Source: Shewanella basaltis | Lineage (GTDB): Bacteria; Pseudomonadota; Gammaproteobacteria; Enterobacterales; Shewanellaceae | DNA length: 64,000 bases | Assembly: GCF_023283885.1 (NCBI RefSeq) | Contig: NZ_JAKILA010000019.1 | Span: forward strand, 1-64,000 | Reading direction: 5' to 3' | Shown: positions 53,864-62,990 of the stretch, piece after piece | How the letters are laid out: the number at the start of each line of letters is the position of its first letter | How positions within the stretch are numbered: position 1 is the first letter of the stretch | Position numbers and translations under genes: made by a program | The notes under the pieces: generated by a model | Told to the model about the DNA's origin: nothing | What the model saw: only the letters and a program-made list of their open reading frames with translations | Databases searched by the model: none

Positions 53864-54331
53864 ATGAATATTAAATCCCGACTAATGGCACTGGGATTAA
53901 CCGGTGCCTTACTCACTGGTGGCGCATTGGTGGCTACTGGTGAGGGTGAAATCCTGCATACCTATGTTGATCCCGCAGGTATTGAAACCGCCTGCTTTGG
54001 CCAAACAGGCCATAACATAAAGCTTGGTATGGTATTCACCAATGAGCAGTGTTTAGACATGCTGGCTACCAGCCTTAAAAGCTTTGATCGAGAATTAGTT
54101 AAACTTAGCCCGCCGTTAAGCGAGGGCGAACACATTGCGTACCTGAGTTTTATCTACAACGTTGGGGCAGATGCTTTCAGGGCGTCTACGCTCCGTAAAA
54201 AGTTGTGGGCGGGAGATCGCGTTGGCGCTTGCAATGAGTTGCCAAGGTGGGTTTACGCCAAGGGTAAAAAACTACCTGGTTTAATTGTACGCCGCTCAAA
54301 TGAGCGGCGTTATTGTTTACGGGACTTGTAA
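53864..54331 (+). CDS. Endolysin, GH24 lysozyme with signal-anchor
   Basis: This 155-residue T4/P21-type muramidase has catalytic Glu27, Asp36 and Thr42 with the E-x8-D-x5-T spacing. The N-terminus (LGLTGALLTGGALVATG) is a weakly hydrophobic SAR anchor as in P21, so export by Sec and release on membrane depolarisation are expected. The second ATG (53864) has better spacing to GGAGGG than 53861. Its stop overlaps Rz. Confidence 0.9.
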   Translation: MNIKSRLMALGLTGALLTGGALVATGEGEILHTYVDPAGIETACFGQTGHNIKLGMVFTNEQCLDMLATSLKSFDRELVKLSPPLSEGEHIAYLSFIYNVGADAFRASTLRKKLWAGDRVGACNELPRWVYAKGKKLPGLIVRRSNERRYCLRDL

Positions 54332-54768
54332 TGTTTAACGACTTTAAAACCACAGTGCTGTTATGCATTGTACTGATTATGGCCACGCTGTTAGGTATTG
54401 GCGCGTTGGGTACGCACTCTCTGAAAGCAAAGAACGCATCGTTAACCAATGATTTATTACAATCGCAAGTGAGTGTTGATGCATTAATTAGCAGTAACGA
54501 CAATCAAGCCGAACGCATCAAAACGCTTGAGCGTGATTACCGTGTGATGACCGAACTCAATGCCGCGCATCGACAACACGTTATCGATTTGCAAGCAACG
54601 CACGAAAGCCGAATTAATCAAGCCAATCTCATTAAGGACTCACCCGATGAACCGACAAAAGATTGGGCTAATGCTTTGTTGCCTAATGATGCTTTGCAGC
54701 TGCTCAAGCAAACCGATTGTAAAAGTGGTGACGCAAACCCAAACGGTTTATGTACTCCCTCCACCTGA
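54331..54768 (+). CDS. Rz-like i-spanin
   Basis: This 145-residue protein has an N-terminal membrane segment (TVLLCIVLIMATLLGIGAL) and a periplasmic coiled coil (about 30-100, QAERIKTLERDYRVMTELN). It spans the periplasm with the Rz1 lipoprotein to fuse inner and outer membranes at the last step of lysis. It overlaps the endolysin stop by one base. Confidence 0.85.
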   Translation: MFNDFKTTVLLCIVLIMATLLGIGALGTHSLKAKNASLTNDLLQSQVSVDALISSNDNQAERIKTLERDYRVMTELNAAHRQHVIDLQATHESRINQANLIKDSPDEPTKDWANALLPNDALQLLKQTDCKSGDANPNGLCTPST

Positions 54769-54922
54769 CTGGCTTGAATCGTGTAATGCACCAGTATTTG
54801 CGGGTCGCACCAACATTGATTTACTCAAACACTCACTTACCCAAACTCACGCGCTAGCAATTTGCAATGCAAACATGCTGCGCCTACAACAATGGCGGCA
54901 ATCACATGAGCATAACAACTGA
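54647..54922 (+). CDS. Rz1-like o-spanin nested in Rz
   Basis: This 91-residue lipoprotein lies in the +1-shifted frame within and beyond Rz (122-base overlap). Its signal ends in lipobox LCSC (Cys19) and the mature part has a Pro motif (VYVLPPPDWL) typical of o-spanins. Nested Rz/Rz1 genes are known from lambda; here Rz1 extends past Rz. Confidence 0.85.
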   Translation: MNRQKIGLMLCCLMMLCSCSSKPIVKVVTQTQTVYVLPPPDWLESCNAPVFAGRTNIDLLKHSLTQTHALAICNANMLRLQQWRQSHEHNN

Positions 54923-55196
54923 CATTAGTGCAAAGTTTACGTCGGTTGTGTCGTATGTCGCCTCGTTTTTCACCGCAGCAGGCAGCTATGTGAACGATAT
55001 GGATATTGGGGTTTTGGTCGGTGTGATATGTGCAGTGGCCACTGCGCTAGTGAACTGGTTTTATCAGTCACGTAAAAGTGACCGCGACGAGCAGATACAA
55101 GCATTACAAAAGCAATTACTGAACAAGCAGCTGCAAAATATTGAGCTAGAACGCTCAAGTCACGTGATAGAAGATATTGAGGCCGAACCCAAATGA
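54906..55196 (+). CDS. Putative holin
   Basis: This 96-residue protein has one or two hydrophobic segments (VVSYVASFFTAAGSYV and IGVLVGVICAVATALVNWFY) followed by a charged coiled-coil tail (SRKSDRDEQIQALQKQL). It fits small holins of the HP1/P21 kind. With a SAR endolysin a pinholin-type role is expected. It follows Rz1 rather than preceding the endolysin, which is an unusual order. Confidence 0.7.
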   Translation: MSITTDISAKFTSVVSYVASFFTAAGSYVNDMDIGVLVGVICAVATALVNWFYQSRKSDRDEQIQALQKQLLNKQLQNIELERSSHVIEDIEAEPK

Positions 55197-56044
55197 ACGC
55201 ATTCAAACCCGCATTTCGCCCAGCAATACGACCAGCGATAACGTCAGTGTTTGGTGTTCAGGTTCCTGTTGTTACGCCCCTATCATTCGTATCTCAGCCT
55301 CAATCGCAAACCGTTGACGAGTATGCTACCGCAACATTTAGTTGTGAAGTGGCTGGAGGTATTGCGCCTTACACTTACCAGTGGAAAAAGAACGGTGTGA
55401 ACGTTGGTACAAATAGTGACACGCTATCATTCGTCACTGCTTCAACCGATAATTACGCATATATTACCGTTGTCGTTACTGATAGTGTCGGTACTGCGAT
55501 TACGTCTACGGTTGCTGTTTTGGGTGTGACGAGTTATGTCTATGTGCTAGACGGTATAACACAAGATTTTACAATGAATACATCAATAGTTTGTGATGCA
55601 GGTAATACATTTAAATTTTCGGTGGCTGCCAAAGCTGGAGTACAATCTGCTATTTTTGGCGACGGAACCACAGAGGCGGTTATATTTAATGCAAACGGAA
55701 GTGTTGACATAAAAAGGGGGTCTTGGTATTACGGCGTATACACTGGGCTGACGATAGACGGTAATAAGCATGATTACGTCTGGACATTAGGCGGTGCATT
55801 ATATGAAGATGGTGTGCTGAAAGGTACTAGCACTACATATCCAAGAACTGTTAGCACCATTGGCAGGTATTCGACAACAAGGTTAAGCGGCTATGTTAAA
55901 AATGTATCGCTTGAGGGTGTGAATAAAAGCTTGTTTTTAAACCTAAATAATAAGTCGCAAGGTGCGTCACAAGGGACTACGCCACTGTCAGCGTATACTG
56001 CTGTCATTACAAATTACAACGCAGCAGGGTGGACAGCAATATGA
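55193..56044 (+). CDS. Ig-domain phage surface protein
   Basis: This 283-residue protein has a basic N-terminal arm (FKPAFRPAIRPAI), an Ig-like domain (about 35-105, Cys in FSCEVAGG, W in YQWKKNGV) and a lectin/LamG-like C-terminal beta domain. Ig domains decorate tail and capsid proteins of siphoviruses and can bind host surface sugars. Base composition is more AT-rich than in the head genes. Its place between lysis and terminase genes is unusual. Confidence 0.7.
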   Translation: MNAFKPAFRPAIRPAITSVFGVQVPVVTPLSFVSQPQSQTVDEYATATFSCEVAGGIAPYTYQWKKNGVNVGTNSDTLSFVTASTDNYAYITVVVTDSVGTAITSTVAVLGVTSYVYVLDGITQDFTMNTSIVCDAGNTFKFSVAAKAGVQSAIFGDGTTEAVIFNANGSVDIKRGSWYYGVYTGLTIDGNKHDYVWTLGGALYEDGVLKGTSTTYPRTVSTIGRYSTTRLSGYVKNVSLEGVNKSLFLNLNNKSQGASQGTTPLSAYTAVITNYNAAGWTAI

Positions 56045-56346
56045 CACAGCTAGAGCAATGGCTTGATTCTGGTTTATACGTGTTTGTTGTGCTGTCCGAA
56101 CAAGGCTACCAAGACAGCGAACCCGCCAAAAACGCATGGCCTGATGCTGTGCAATATGGCGACTATCGCATGGTGAATTATCACAAGGCAAACGCAGAAC
56201 GCTTTGTTGAATACTTAACTGCGCAGGGCTACACAATCGCATTTGGCATCAGCGATACAACACCAATGCTGCTAACGTGGGATGAAGCAATTGAATTTGC
56301 AGCCCAGTTTGCAACCGAGCCAGAAGATGAAACTACCACGCCATAG
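56041..56346 (+). CDS. Hypothetical phage protein (101 residues)
   Basis: ATG 56041 overlaps the stop of the Ig-domain gene. The product (MTQLEQWLDSGLYVFVVLSE...) has an alpha/beta look and an acidic tail (EPEDETTTP). It may be an assembly helper for the upstream protein; no family is recognised. Confidence 0.6.
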   Translation: MTQLEQWLDSGLYVFVVLSEQGYQDSEPAKNAWPDAVQYGDYRMVNYHKANAERFVEYLTAQGYTIAFGISDTTPMLLTWDEAIEFAAQFATEPEDETTTP

Positions 56347-56398
56347 CAACCGCAAGTAACACCCGCAAGCAACGCCCCTAAAAACCCAAGGAACTCAC

Positions 56399-56650
56399 AT
56401 GATTTACAGCCAAAATTTAACGGTGACTACGTCGGCCGTGGACGTTACGCGCCCAGGTGTTATGCAAAGCTGCAAACAACACCAGCTGATATTTAGCGGT
56501 GACAACCTATCGCTGACTTACACCATTAACGGTACTGACTTTACTCAACCAGCCCTTGAAGCAGGCAGCCATAACATTGAACTGGGTAACGTAGAAAGGT
56601 TCACGCTAACCAGCGCAGGCACTAGCACCGCAATCATTCAAGGTTACTAA
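56399..56650 (+). CDS. Small phage protein, beta-rich (83 residues)
   Basis: The sequence alternates short strands (NLTVTTSAVDVT, YTINGTDFTQPAL) in the way of small phage structural or adhesin subunits. A ribosome site AAGGAA precedes the ATG. Function unknown. Confidence 0.6.
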   Translation: MIYSQNLTVTTSAVDVTRPGVMQSCKQHQLIFSGDNLSLTYTINGTDFTQPALEAGSHNIELGNVERFTLTSAGTSTAIIQGY

Positions 56651-56670
56651 CTGAAACAAATAGGCATTTT

Positions 56671-57204
56671 ATGGCACGTATTCAAACACCCGAAGCCGAG
56701 CCAGTGCTACTGAACAAAACCGACCTGTGCAAAAGTTTGGGTATTAGTACCCAGGCGTTCGACAAGTGGGACGTACCCATACACAGCAAAAAAGGCCGTG
56801 AGTGTTTATACACCATGGCCGATGTGGTGGGGAACCGCGTGGCTAATGAGCGTAAAAAGCACATCAGCAAACCGTTAGATGATGAAGACGAAAAACCCAA
56901 CATTGACTATGAACGCTATCGCTTAACCAAAGCGCAGGCCGACGGCCAAGAGCTTAAAAACGAAAAAGACCGCAAAGAAGTGGTCGAGGTGGCATTTTGC
57001 TCGTTTGTGCTCAGTCGTATTGCAGCGCAAATATCGCCAGTGCTGGACCAAATCCACATACGCGTAAAACGTAAATTCCCCGACATGCCAGAGCGCACCA
57101 TAGACGCTATTCGCGCCGAAGTGATTAAAAGCCAAAACACCGCCGCAGAGCTGGCCAGCGGCATTGAGGATTTATTAGATGAGTATATCAGCAGCACAGA
57201 TTAA
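56671..57204 (+). CDS. Terminase small subunit, Nu1-like
   Basis: This 177-residue protein has an N-terminal winged helix (LNKTDLCKSLGISTQAFDKW) with MADVVG and a central helical dimerisation region (YRLTKAQADGQELKNEKDRKEVVE), as in lambda Nu1. It recognises the packaging site. It overlaps the large subunit by 26 bases. Confidence 0.85.
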   Translation: MARIQTPEAEPVLLNKTDLCKSLGISTQAFDKWDVPIHSKKGRECLYTMADVVGNRVANERKKHISKPLDDEDEKPNIDYERYRLTKAQADGQELKNEKDRKEVVEVAFCSFVLSRIAAQISPVLDQIHIRVKRKFPDMPERTIDAIRAEVIKSQNTAAELASGIEDLLDEYISSTD

Positions 57205-59161
57205 CAATCTGAAAGCCGCTGTATCTGCAGGTCTTAAATCGTTTTACCGTCCACCTGTTTTAACATGCAGTGAATACGCCGACACCCATTTTTATATGTC
57301 GTCAGAATCGTCCTACACAGAGGGCAAGTGGGAAAGCCTACCGTTTCAAATCGGAATTTTAAATGCCATGGGTAACGACCAAATCACCACGCTGAATATC
57401 ATGAAATCAGCGCGTGTCGGTTACACCAAAATGCTGATGGCCAACGCTGGCTACAAAATCGAACACAAAAAACGCAACGTGCTGATATACCAGCCGCGTG
57501 ACGGCGCCGCCAAAACGTTTATGAAAAAACACGTTGAAACGGCAATACGCGACATGCCGATTTGGAAGGCGCTCGCCCCTTGGATTGGCCGCAAACACAA
57601 AGACAGCACGTTAGAAGATAAGGTGTTTTCAAACGGTAAAACCTTAATGGTACGTGGTGGTACCGCAGCCGCTAACTACCGCGAAATTTCAACCGATGAC
57701 GTTATTTACGATGAGCTTGCAGGTTTTGACGAGTCAATCGAACACGAAGGTAACGCAACATCACTAGGTGACACCCGTGTTGAACTGTCGATGTTTCCTA
57801 AATCGATTCGCGGATCTACCCCTAAAATTCTCGGTACCTGCCAAATTGAAAAGGCCTGTAGTGAAAGCAAATACCAATTTCGGTTTAACTTACCCTGCCC
57901 GCACTGCGACGAATTGCAGCATTTAAAGTGGGGCGGCAAAACTGAGCCATTTGGTATTAAGTGGCAAGGCAGTGACCCAAGCACAGCGTATTACGTGTGC
58001 GAACACTGCGGCTGTTGCATTGAAAACAATCAGCTGCATGATATGGAAGAGCACCCCCGCGCAGTATGGATATGCGACAAAACGGGCGTGTATACCCCTG
58101 ACTTTATCTCTTTTTTTGATAAAGACGGCAACGACTTTTTAACGCCTGAAAATATCTCGATTTATATCTGGTCGGCATACAACACGCTGAACAGTTGGGC
58201 AAAGCTTGTCACTGAGTTTTACAAAGCCAAAGGCGACAAAGAAAAGCTGCAAACATTTGTTAACACCAAATTGGGCCAGCCGTGGGACAACGACAACGGC
58301 GAACGCATCGAGTGGGAAGACCTAGGCCGCCGCCGCGAAATGTACCCCAACGGCAACATGCCTGATTGGGTTGTGTATTTAACGGCGGGTGTCGATACCC
58401 AAGACGACCGATACGAGGGCCGTGTTTGGGGCTGGGGCGCAGGTAAAGAATGCGCCTTAATCGACAGGTTTATTTTGTACGGCGACCCCGCAAGCCAAGT
58501 GCTGCTCGATAAAGTCGCACTGCGCTTAAACCAAAGTTACACCCGCAACGACGGCATAGTGCTTAACATCGGCACAACCGCGTGGGACTCGGGCGGTCAC
58601 TACACAGACACCGTTTACTCAATGAGTAAAAAGCTTGGTTTGTACCGTGTAATCCCAGTTAAGGGCGCCAACATGTACGGCAAGCCGATTGCCAATTTCC
58701 CGCGCAAGCGGAGCAACAAAGGTGTGTACTTAACTGAGGTCGGTACCGACAACGCTAAAGAGTTGATCATGGCCATGATGCGCACTCAGCCCAGTGTTGA
58801 TACCCGTACACCTGGTGCAATTCATTTGCCGTTAAACGACAGCATTTGTGATGACACTGAACTGCAACAGCTCACCGCCGAACGCAAAATGCCAACACGC
58901 CGCGACGGTCGCATTGTGTACCGATGGGACGCAGGCGGCAGACGTAACGAAGCACTCGACTGTTTTGTGTATGCCATGGCTGCGCTGTATATCGCCATTG
59001 ACCGATTCGGCATTAACCTCGACTCGCTCAGTAAAGCGATAACAAACAAAGACGAAAACCCATCATTAACCGATGAACCCCCACAACCCAAAAAACCGAA
59101 AAAAGCCCCAGCTAATAACTGGCTCAATGGTGGTTCGGCTAAATCAGGAGGCTGGCTGTAA
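57179..59161 (+). CDS. Terminase large subunit, GpA family
   Basis: This 660-residue packaging motor/nuclease of the lambda GpA family has a deviant Walker A (KSARVGYTK, about 76-84), a zinc-binding pair CPHCDE and CEHCGCC (about 240-280) and the C-terminal nuclease part (GVDTQDDRYEG, WDSGGHYT). It should cut cos-type ends, so a cos site is expected near the small subunit. A one-base overlap (TAATG) joins it to the gpW-like gene. Confidence 0.94.
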   Translation: MSISAAQINNLKAAVSAGLKSFYRPPVLTCSEYADTHFYMSSESSYTEGKWESLPFQIGILNAMGNDQITTLNIMKSARVGYTKMLMANAGYKIEHKKRNVLIYQPRDGAAKTFMKKHVETAIRDMPIWKALAPWIGRKHKDSTLEDKVFSNGKTLMVRGGTAAANYREISTDDVIYDELAGFDESIEHEGNATSLGDTRVELSMFPKSIRGSTPKILGTCQIEKACSESKYQFRFNLPCPHCDELQHLKWGGKTEPFGIKWQGSDPSTAYYVCEHCGCCIENNQLHDMEEHPRAVWICDKTGVYTPDFISFFDKDGNDFLTPENISIYIWSAYNTLNSWAKLVTEFYKAKGDKEKLQTFVNTKLGQPWDNDNGERIEWEDLGRRREMYPNGNMPDWVVYLTAGVDTQDDRYEGRVWGWGAGKECALIDRFILYGDPASQVLLDKVALRLNQSYTRNDGIVLNIGTTAWDSGGHYTDTVYSMSKKLGLYRVIPVKGANMYGKPIANFPRKRSNKGVYLTEVGTDNAKELIMAMMRTQPSVDTRTPGAIHLPLNDSICDDTELQQLTAERKMPTRRDGRIVYRWDAGGRRNEALDCFVYAMAALYIAIDRFGINLDSLSKAITNKDENPSLTDEPPQPKKPKKAPANNWLNGGSAKSGGWL

Positions 59162-59361
59162 TGTCAAAGCAACAAGCGACAGAAATGGTCGCGCTGTATA
59201 TCGAAGCCGAAAAAGACGTGCTGGCGGGTAAGTCAGTCACCATAAACGGCAAAATGATGAGCACAGAAGACCTAGAGCAAATTCGCAAAGGCCGCATTGA
59301 ATGGCAGCGCACATTAAGCATGTACACCCGCCCACGGGGTACCACACTCGCCCGATTTTAA
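59161..59361 (+). CDS. gpW-like head-tail joining protein
   Basis: This 66-residue protein resembles lambda gpW: an N-terminal helix, then a loop (GKSVTINGKMMS), then a helix ending in a basic tail (TRPRGTTLARF). gpW plugs the connector after DNA packaging. It sits between terminase and portal as in lambda. Confidence 0.8.
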   Translation: MSKQQATEMVALYIEAEKDVLAGKSVTINGKMMSTEDLEQIRKGRIEWQRTLSMYTRPRGTTLARF

Positions 59362-59372
59362 CAGGAAACAAT

Positions 59373-60932
59373 ATGAGCATTATCAACGATGCACTATCGT
59401 TTATATCCCCTAAGTGGGCGCTAAATCGGCAGGCTGCGGCCATGAGTTATCGCAACCTAAAAGGTTACGAAGCAGCCAGCCCAAGCCGAACCCACAAAGC
59501 CAATAGAGAGGGGCGCGGCGCCAACCAAGCGGTATTTGCTGCAGGTAAAAGCTTGCGAGAACAAGCCCGTTGGTTAGACGAAAACCACGACCTCAGCATT
59601 GGCATTTTAGACCGCATGGAAGAACGGGTCATTGGCGCCCAAGGTATTGTGGTTGAGCCACAACCCCGCAGTATCAGCGGTGAAATACTCGACGAACTGG
59701 CCAATGAAATACAGCGCCGCTTTGCAACCTGGTCATTAAAGCCTGACGTAACAGGGCGCTACACGCGACCAGAGTTAGAACGTTTGGTGTTACGTACCGC
59801 ACTGCGCGACGGTGAAGTATTCGGCCAGCAAGTGCGCGGAAAAGTGGCCAAGTTTGGTCACCCAAACCCGCAAGGCACGCAATACAGCATCGAGGCGTTA
59901 GAGCCTGATTACATCCCGTTTGAGCTTAACGATGTATCAAGCCGAGTGCGCCAAGGGTTGGAGGTTAATGTTTGGGGCCAAGTGGTTAACTACCATGTAC
60001 TGCTTGATCACCCGTCTGACCAAATCGGCTTTCGCTACAAAACAAAAACGGTACCCGCCAGCAACATGTTGCACCTGGGCTTATTTAAACGCCTGCACCA
60101 GTTGCGCGGTATCAGTATTTTTCACGGTATTTTAACCCGCCTTGGCGACATTAAAGACTATGAAGAATCTGAACGAGTCGCCGCCCGTATTGCCGCCGCG
60201 CTAGCGTTTTACATTAAGCGCGGTGACGCCAGTATGTTTATTCCCGATTCTGGCGAAAGCCAAAGCCGCGAAATTAACATTGCACCCGGCATGACATTCG
60301 ACGATCTCGCACCGGGTGAAGACGTCGGCATGATTGAGTCAAACCGCCCCAACGTGCACTTAGTCGATTTTCGTAATGGTCAGTTAAAAGCGTGCGCCGC
60401 AGGTACCCGAGGCAGTTATTCAAGCATTGCCCGTGACTATCAAGGCAGCTACTCAAGCCAACGCCAAGAGTTGGTCGAGCAAGACGAGTCAAACCGCATT
60501 ATGCAGCAATGGTTTTGTGCCGGTTGGGCAAGGCCAGCATTTAGAAACTGGTTGCAAATGGAGTTAATGAACAAGCAAGACCCATTAACCCTGCCGCCAG
60601 ACCTAGACACCCGCACCTTGTTTGATGCGGTGTACTACGGGCCAACCATGCCATGGATTGACCCACGCAAAGAATCCCAAGGCTGGGAAATGATGATAGC
60701 CGGTAATGCCGCAACCGAGGCTGATTGGGCGCGCGCCCGTGGCCGTAACCCAAGCGAAGTTAAACGCCAACGCCAGCGTGAGGTTAAGTTTAACCGCGAA
60801 AACGACATGGTCACGGGTAACGACCCAGAGCCACAAAACGGAGTAACCACAAGTGAAAAAAACACAACTGGCGCTGGCCGCCGCAATGATGCTCGCACCA
60901 CAAGCAAGCCTGACCCTGACGCCGACCAATAA
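59373..60932 (+). CDS. Portal protein, lambda gpB family
   Basis: This 519-residue portal has the family features VDWLDENHD-like segment (here RWLDENHDLSIGILDRMEERVIG), FGQQVRGK, GHNVPASNMLHLG-type core (VPASNMLHLGLFKRLHQLRG) and SYSSIARDYQGSYSSQRQ. It forms the dodecameric DNA gate. ATG 59373 follows AGGAAA; the frame upstream overlaps gpW. It overlaps the next gene by 80 bases. Confidence 0.94.
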   Translation: MSIINDALSFISPKWALNRQAAAMSYRNLKGYEAASPSRTHKANREGRGANQAVFAAGKSLREQARWLDENHDLSIGILDRMEERVIGAQGIVVEPQPRSISGEILDELANEIQRRFATWSLKPDVTGRYTRPELERLVLRTALRDGEVFGQQVRGKVAKFGHPNPQGTQYSIEALEPDYIPFELNDVSSRVRQGLEVNVWGQVVNYHVLLDHPSDQIGFRYKTKTVPASNMLHLGLFKRLHQLRGISIFHGILTRLGDIKDYEESERVAARIAAALAFYIKRGDASMFIPDSGESQSREINIAPGMTFDDLAPGEDVGMIESNRPNVHLVDFRNGQLKACAAGTRGSYSSIARDYQGSYSSQRQELVEQDESNRIMQQWFCAGWARPAFRNWLQMELMNKQDPLTLPPDLDTRTLFDAVYYGPTMPWIDPRKESQGWEMMIAGNAATEADWARARGRNPSEVKRQRQREVKFNRENDMVTGNDPEPQNGVTTSEKNTTGAGRRNDARTTSKPDPDADQ

Positions 60933-62907
60933 GCCCGACAAAAGCTGGTACAGCTTAAAGGCTCAAAACGGTAATGCCGAGTTAATGATTTATGACGAAA
61001 TTGGCGGCTGGGGCATTAGTGCCCGTCAGTTCGCCAGCGACTTACAAGCATTAGGCAAAATCGGCACCTTAACGGCGCGCATCCATTCACCGGGTGGTGA
61101 CGTGTTCGAGGGCATGGCGATTTACAACATGATCAAAGGTCACCCCGCGCACAAGGTTTGCCATATCGACGGCCTTGCCGCATCAATGGCCAGTGTGATT
61201 GCCATGGCATTTGACGAAGTCATCATGCCAGAAAACGCCATGATGATGGTGCATAAACCATGGGGCGGCACATTAGGTGACGCCGACGACATGCGCAAAT
61301 ATGCTGACTTACTCGACAAAGTAGAAGGCAATTTAGTTGGCGCATATCAACAAAAAACAGGTTTGCCAGAAGATGAGCTACACACGCTTTTGGCAGCTGA
61401 AACATGGCTAACTGGCCGCGAAGCGGTTGAAAAAGGTTTCGCCAACACCCTAACTGAACCGCTGCAAATGGCGGCTTCGCTCAACTCAAAAAGACTCAAG
61501 GACTTTACTAATATGCCTGAAGCTCTAAAAAACCTGTTTGCACCGCAGGGGAATGTACCTGGTGCAACCAACACGCCTGCGCCAGCAGCCCCAGCACCAT
61601 CCGCATCGGTACCAGCACCCGCTGCCCCGTCGCAAGCGGATATTCAAGCCGCTGCAATTACCTTTAACGCTGAGCGTATTAGCGGTATTAATGCTGCGTT
61701 CGCCACGTTCCCGCAATTAGCAGAACTTAAAAATACCTGTATTGCAGATGCAACCATCAATGCAGACAAAGCCAAAGACATGATTTTGGCAAAGCTTGGC
61801 GAAGGCACTACACCGTTAGCTGCACAGCCTAACAGTGTGATCATTCATGCGGGTAACGGTAACATTGTCGGTGACTCAATTCGTGCGCAACTAATGGCAC
61901 GCGCTGGCCATGAAGCAGCACATAAAGACAACGCTTACGGCAGTTACAATTTGCGTGAACTGGCTCGAGCATCGTTAGCCGACCGTGGTATCGGTTGTGC
62001 TGGTATGAACGTCATGCAAATGGTGGGGTTAGCGTTTACTCATACCTCATCTGATTTCGGTAACATCATGTTAGATGTGGCCAACAAGTCAGTGTTAAAA
62101 GGTTGGGCTGATGCCGAAGAAACCTTTGAACGTATCGCTAAAAAAGGTCAGTTAAGCGACTTTAAAGTGGCACATCGTGTTGGCATGGGTGAGTTTAAAA
62201 GCTTACCAGAAGTCAAAGACGGTGCTGAGTACAAGTACATCACCATTGGCGACCACGCTGAAAAGATTGCCTTGGCGACCTATGGCGGTATTTTCACATT
62301 AACACGCCAAACGGTTATTAATGACGACATGGATATGTTAATGGGCGTACCGATGAAAATGGGTAAAGCGGCCAAGCGTACCATTGGTGACTTGTTCTGG
62401 GCTGTATTAACCAAAAACGGCAAAATGAACGACGGTAAAGCCTTGTTCCATGCTGACCATGGCAACTTAACATCAGGTGCGCCAAGCGTTGAAGCGTTCA
62501 GTATTGCTGCTGAATTAATGGAATCGCAAATGATTGGCGAATCGCCATTAAACATCATGCCAGCGTTTGCATTGGTACCGCCAAATCTTAAGCGTGCGGT
62601 TCTGCAAATTATTCAGTCAACGTCGGTTAAAGGTACTGATGCAAACTCAGGTGTTGCTAACCCAATCCGCGACTTTGTTGAAGTGTTATCTGAACCACGC
62701 TTAAAAGCGAAAAGCGATAAAGAGTGGTACTTATCAGCGGCACAAGGTGAAGACACGATTGAAGTGGCATACCTTGACGGAATCGACACGCCTTACATTG
62801 AGCAGCAACAAGGCTTTACTGTTGACGGTGTTGCAACAAAAGTGCGTATCGATGCGGGTGTGTCACCACTTGATCACCGTGGCTTGGTTAAATCAACAGG
62901 CGTATAA
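60853..62907 (+). CDS. ClpP-like prohead protease fused to major capsid protein
   Basis: This 684-residue fusion has an N-terminal ClpP-like protease (about 35-210; Ser111 in GLAASMAS, His134 in VHKPWG, SPGG at 80) and a Pro/Ala-rich linker (about 240-270), then a C-terminal HK97-type major capsid domain (about 330-684, MNVMQMVGLAFTHTSSDFG, EYKYITIGDHAEKI). It starts at GTG 60853 with GGAG upstream, 80 bases inside the portal gene. Single-chain protease-capsid fusions are known in phages and prophages. Confidence 0.9.
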   Translation: MKKTQLALAAAMMLAPQASLTLTPTNKPDKSWYSLKAQNGNAELMIYDEIGGWGISARQFASDLQALGKIGTLTARIHSPGGDVFEGMAIYNMIKGHPAHKVCHIDGLAASMASVIAMAFDEVIMPENAMMMVHKPWGGTLGDADDMRKYADLLDKVEGNLVGAYQQKTGLPEDELHTLLAAETWLTGREAVEKGFANTLTEPLQMAASLNSKRLKDFTNMPEALKNLFAPQGNVPGATNTPAPAAPAPSASVPAPAAPSQADIQAAAITFNAERISGINAAFATFPQLAELKNTCIADATINADKAKDMILAKLGEGTTPLAAQPNSVIIHAGNGNIVGDSIRAQLMARAGHEAAHKDNAYGSYNLRELARASLADRGIGCAGMNVMQMVGLAFTHTSSDFGNIMLDVANKSVLKGWADAEETFERIAKKGQLSDFKVAHRVGMGEFKSLPEVKDGAEYKYITIGDHAEKIALATYGGIFTLTRQTVINDDMDMLMGVPMKMGKAAKRTIGDLFWAVLTKNGKMNDGKALFHADHGNLTSGAPSVEAFSIAAELMESQMIGESPLNIMPAFALVPPNLKRAVLQIIQSTSVKGTDANSGVANPIRDFVEVLSEPRLKAKSDKEWYLSAAQGEDTIEVAYLDGIDTPYIEQQQGFTVDGVATKVRIDAGVSPLDHRGLVKSTGV

Positions 62908-62921
62908 CGTAAACATAAAAC

Positions 62922-62955
62922 AAGCCGCTATCGAAATCGTTAGCGGCTTTTTTAT
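62922..62955 (+). terminator. Terminator directly after the capsid gene
   Basis: A 9-bp stem AAGCCGCTA / TAGCGGCTT with a 10-base loop is followed by TTTTTTA. Within a late operon it may limit downstream expression while the capsid message stays high. Confidence 0.85.
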
Positions 62956-62990
62956 GCTTAAATTTCAGCAATTCTTATCAGGAATGAATC

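Noticed and set aside
54560-54646. Longer version of Rz1 starting at 54560
   Set aside because: The extra 29 residues are Rz sequence in another frame; the lipoprotein signal requires the ATG at 54647.
57706-58142. ORFs inside the terminase gene on other frames
   Set aside because: Shadows of a long, well-matched GpA gene, with no start signals.
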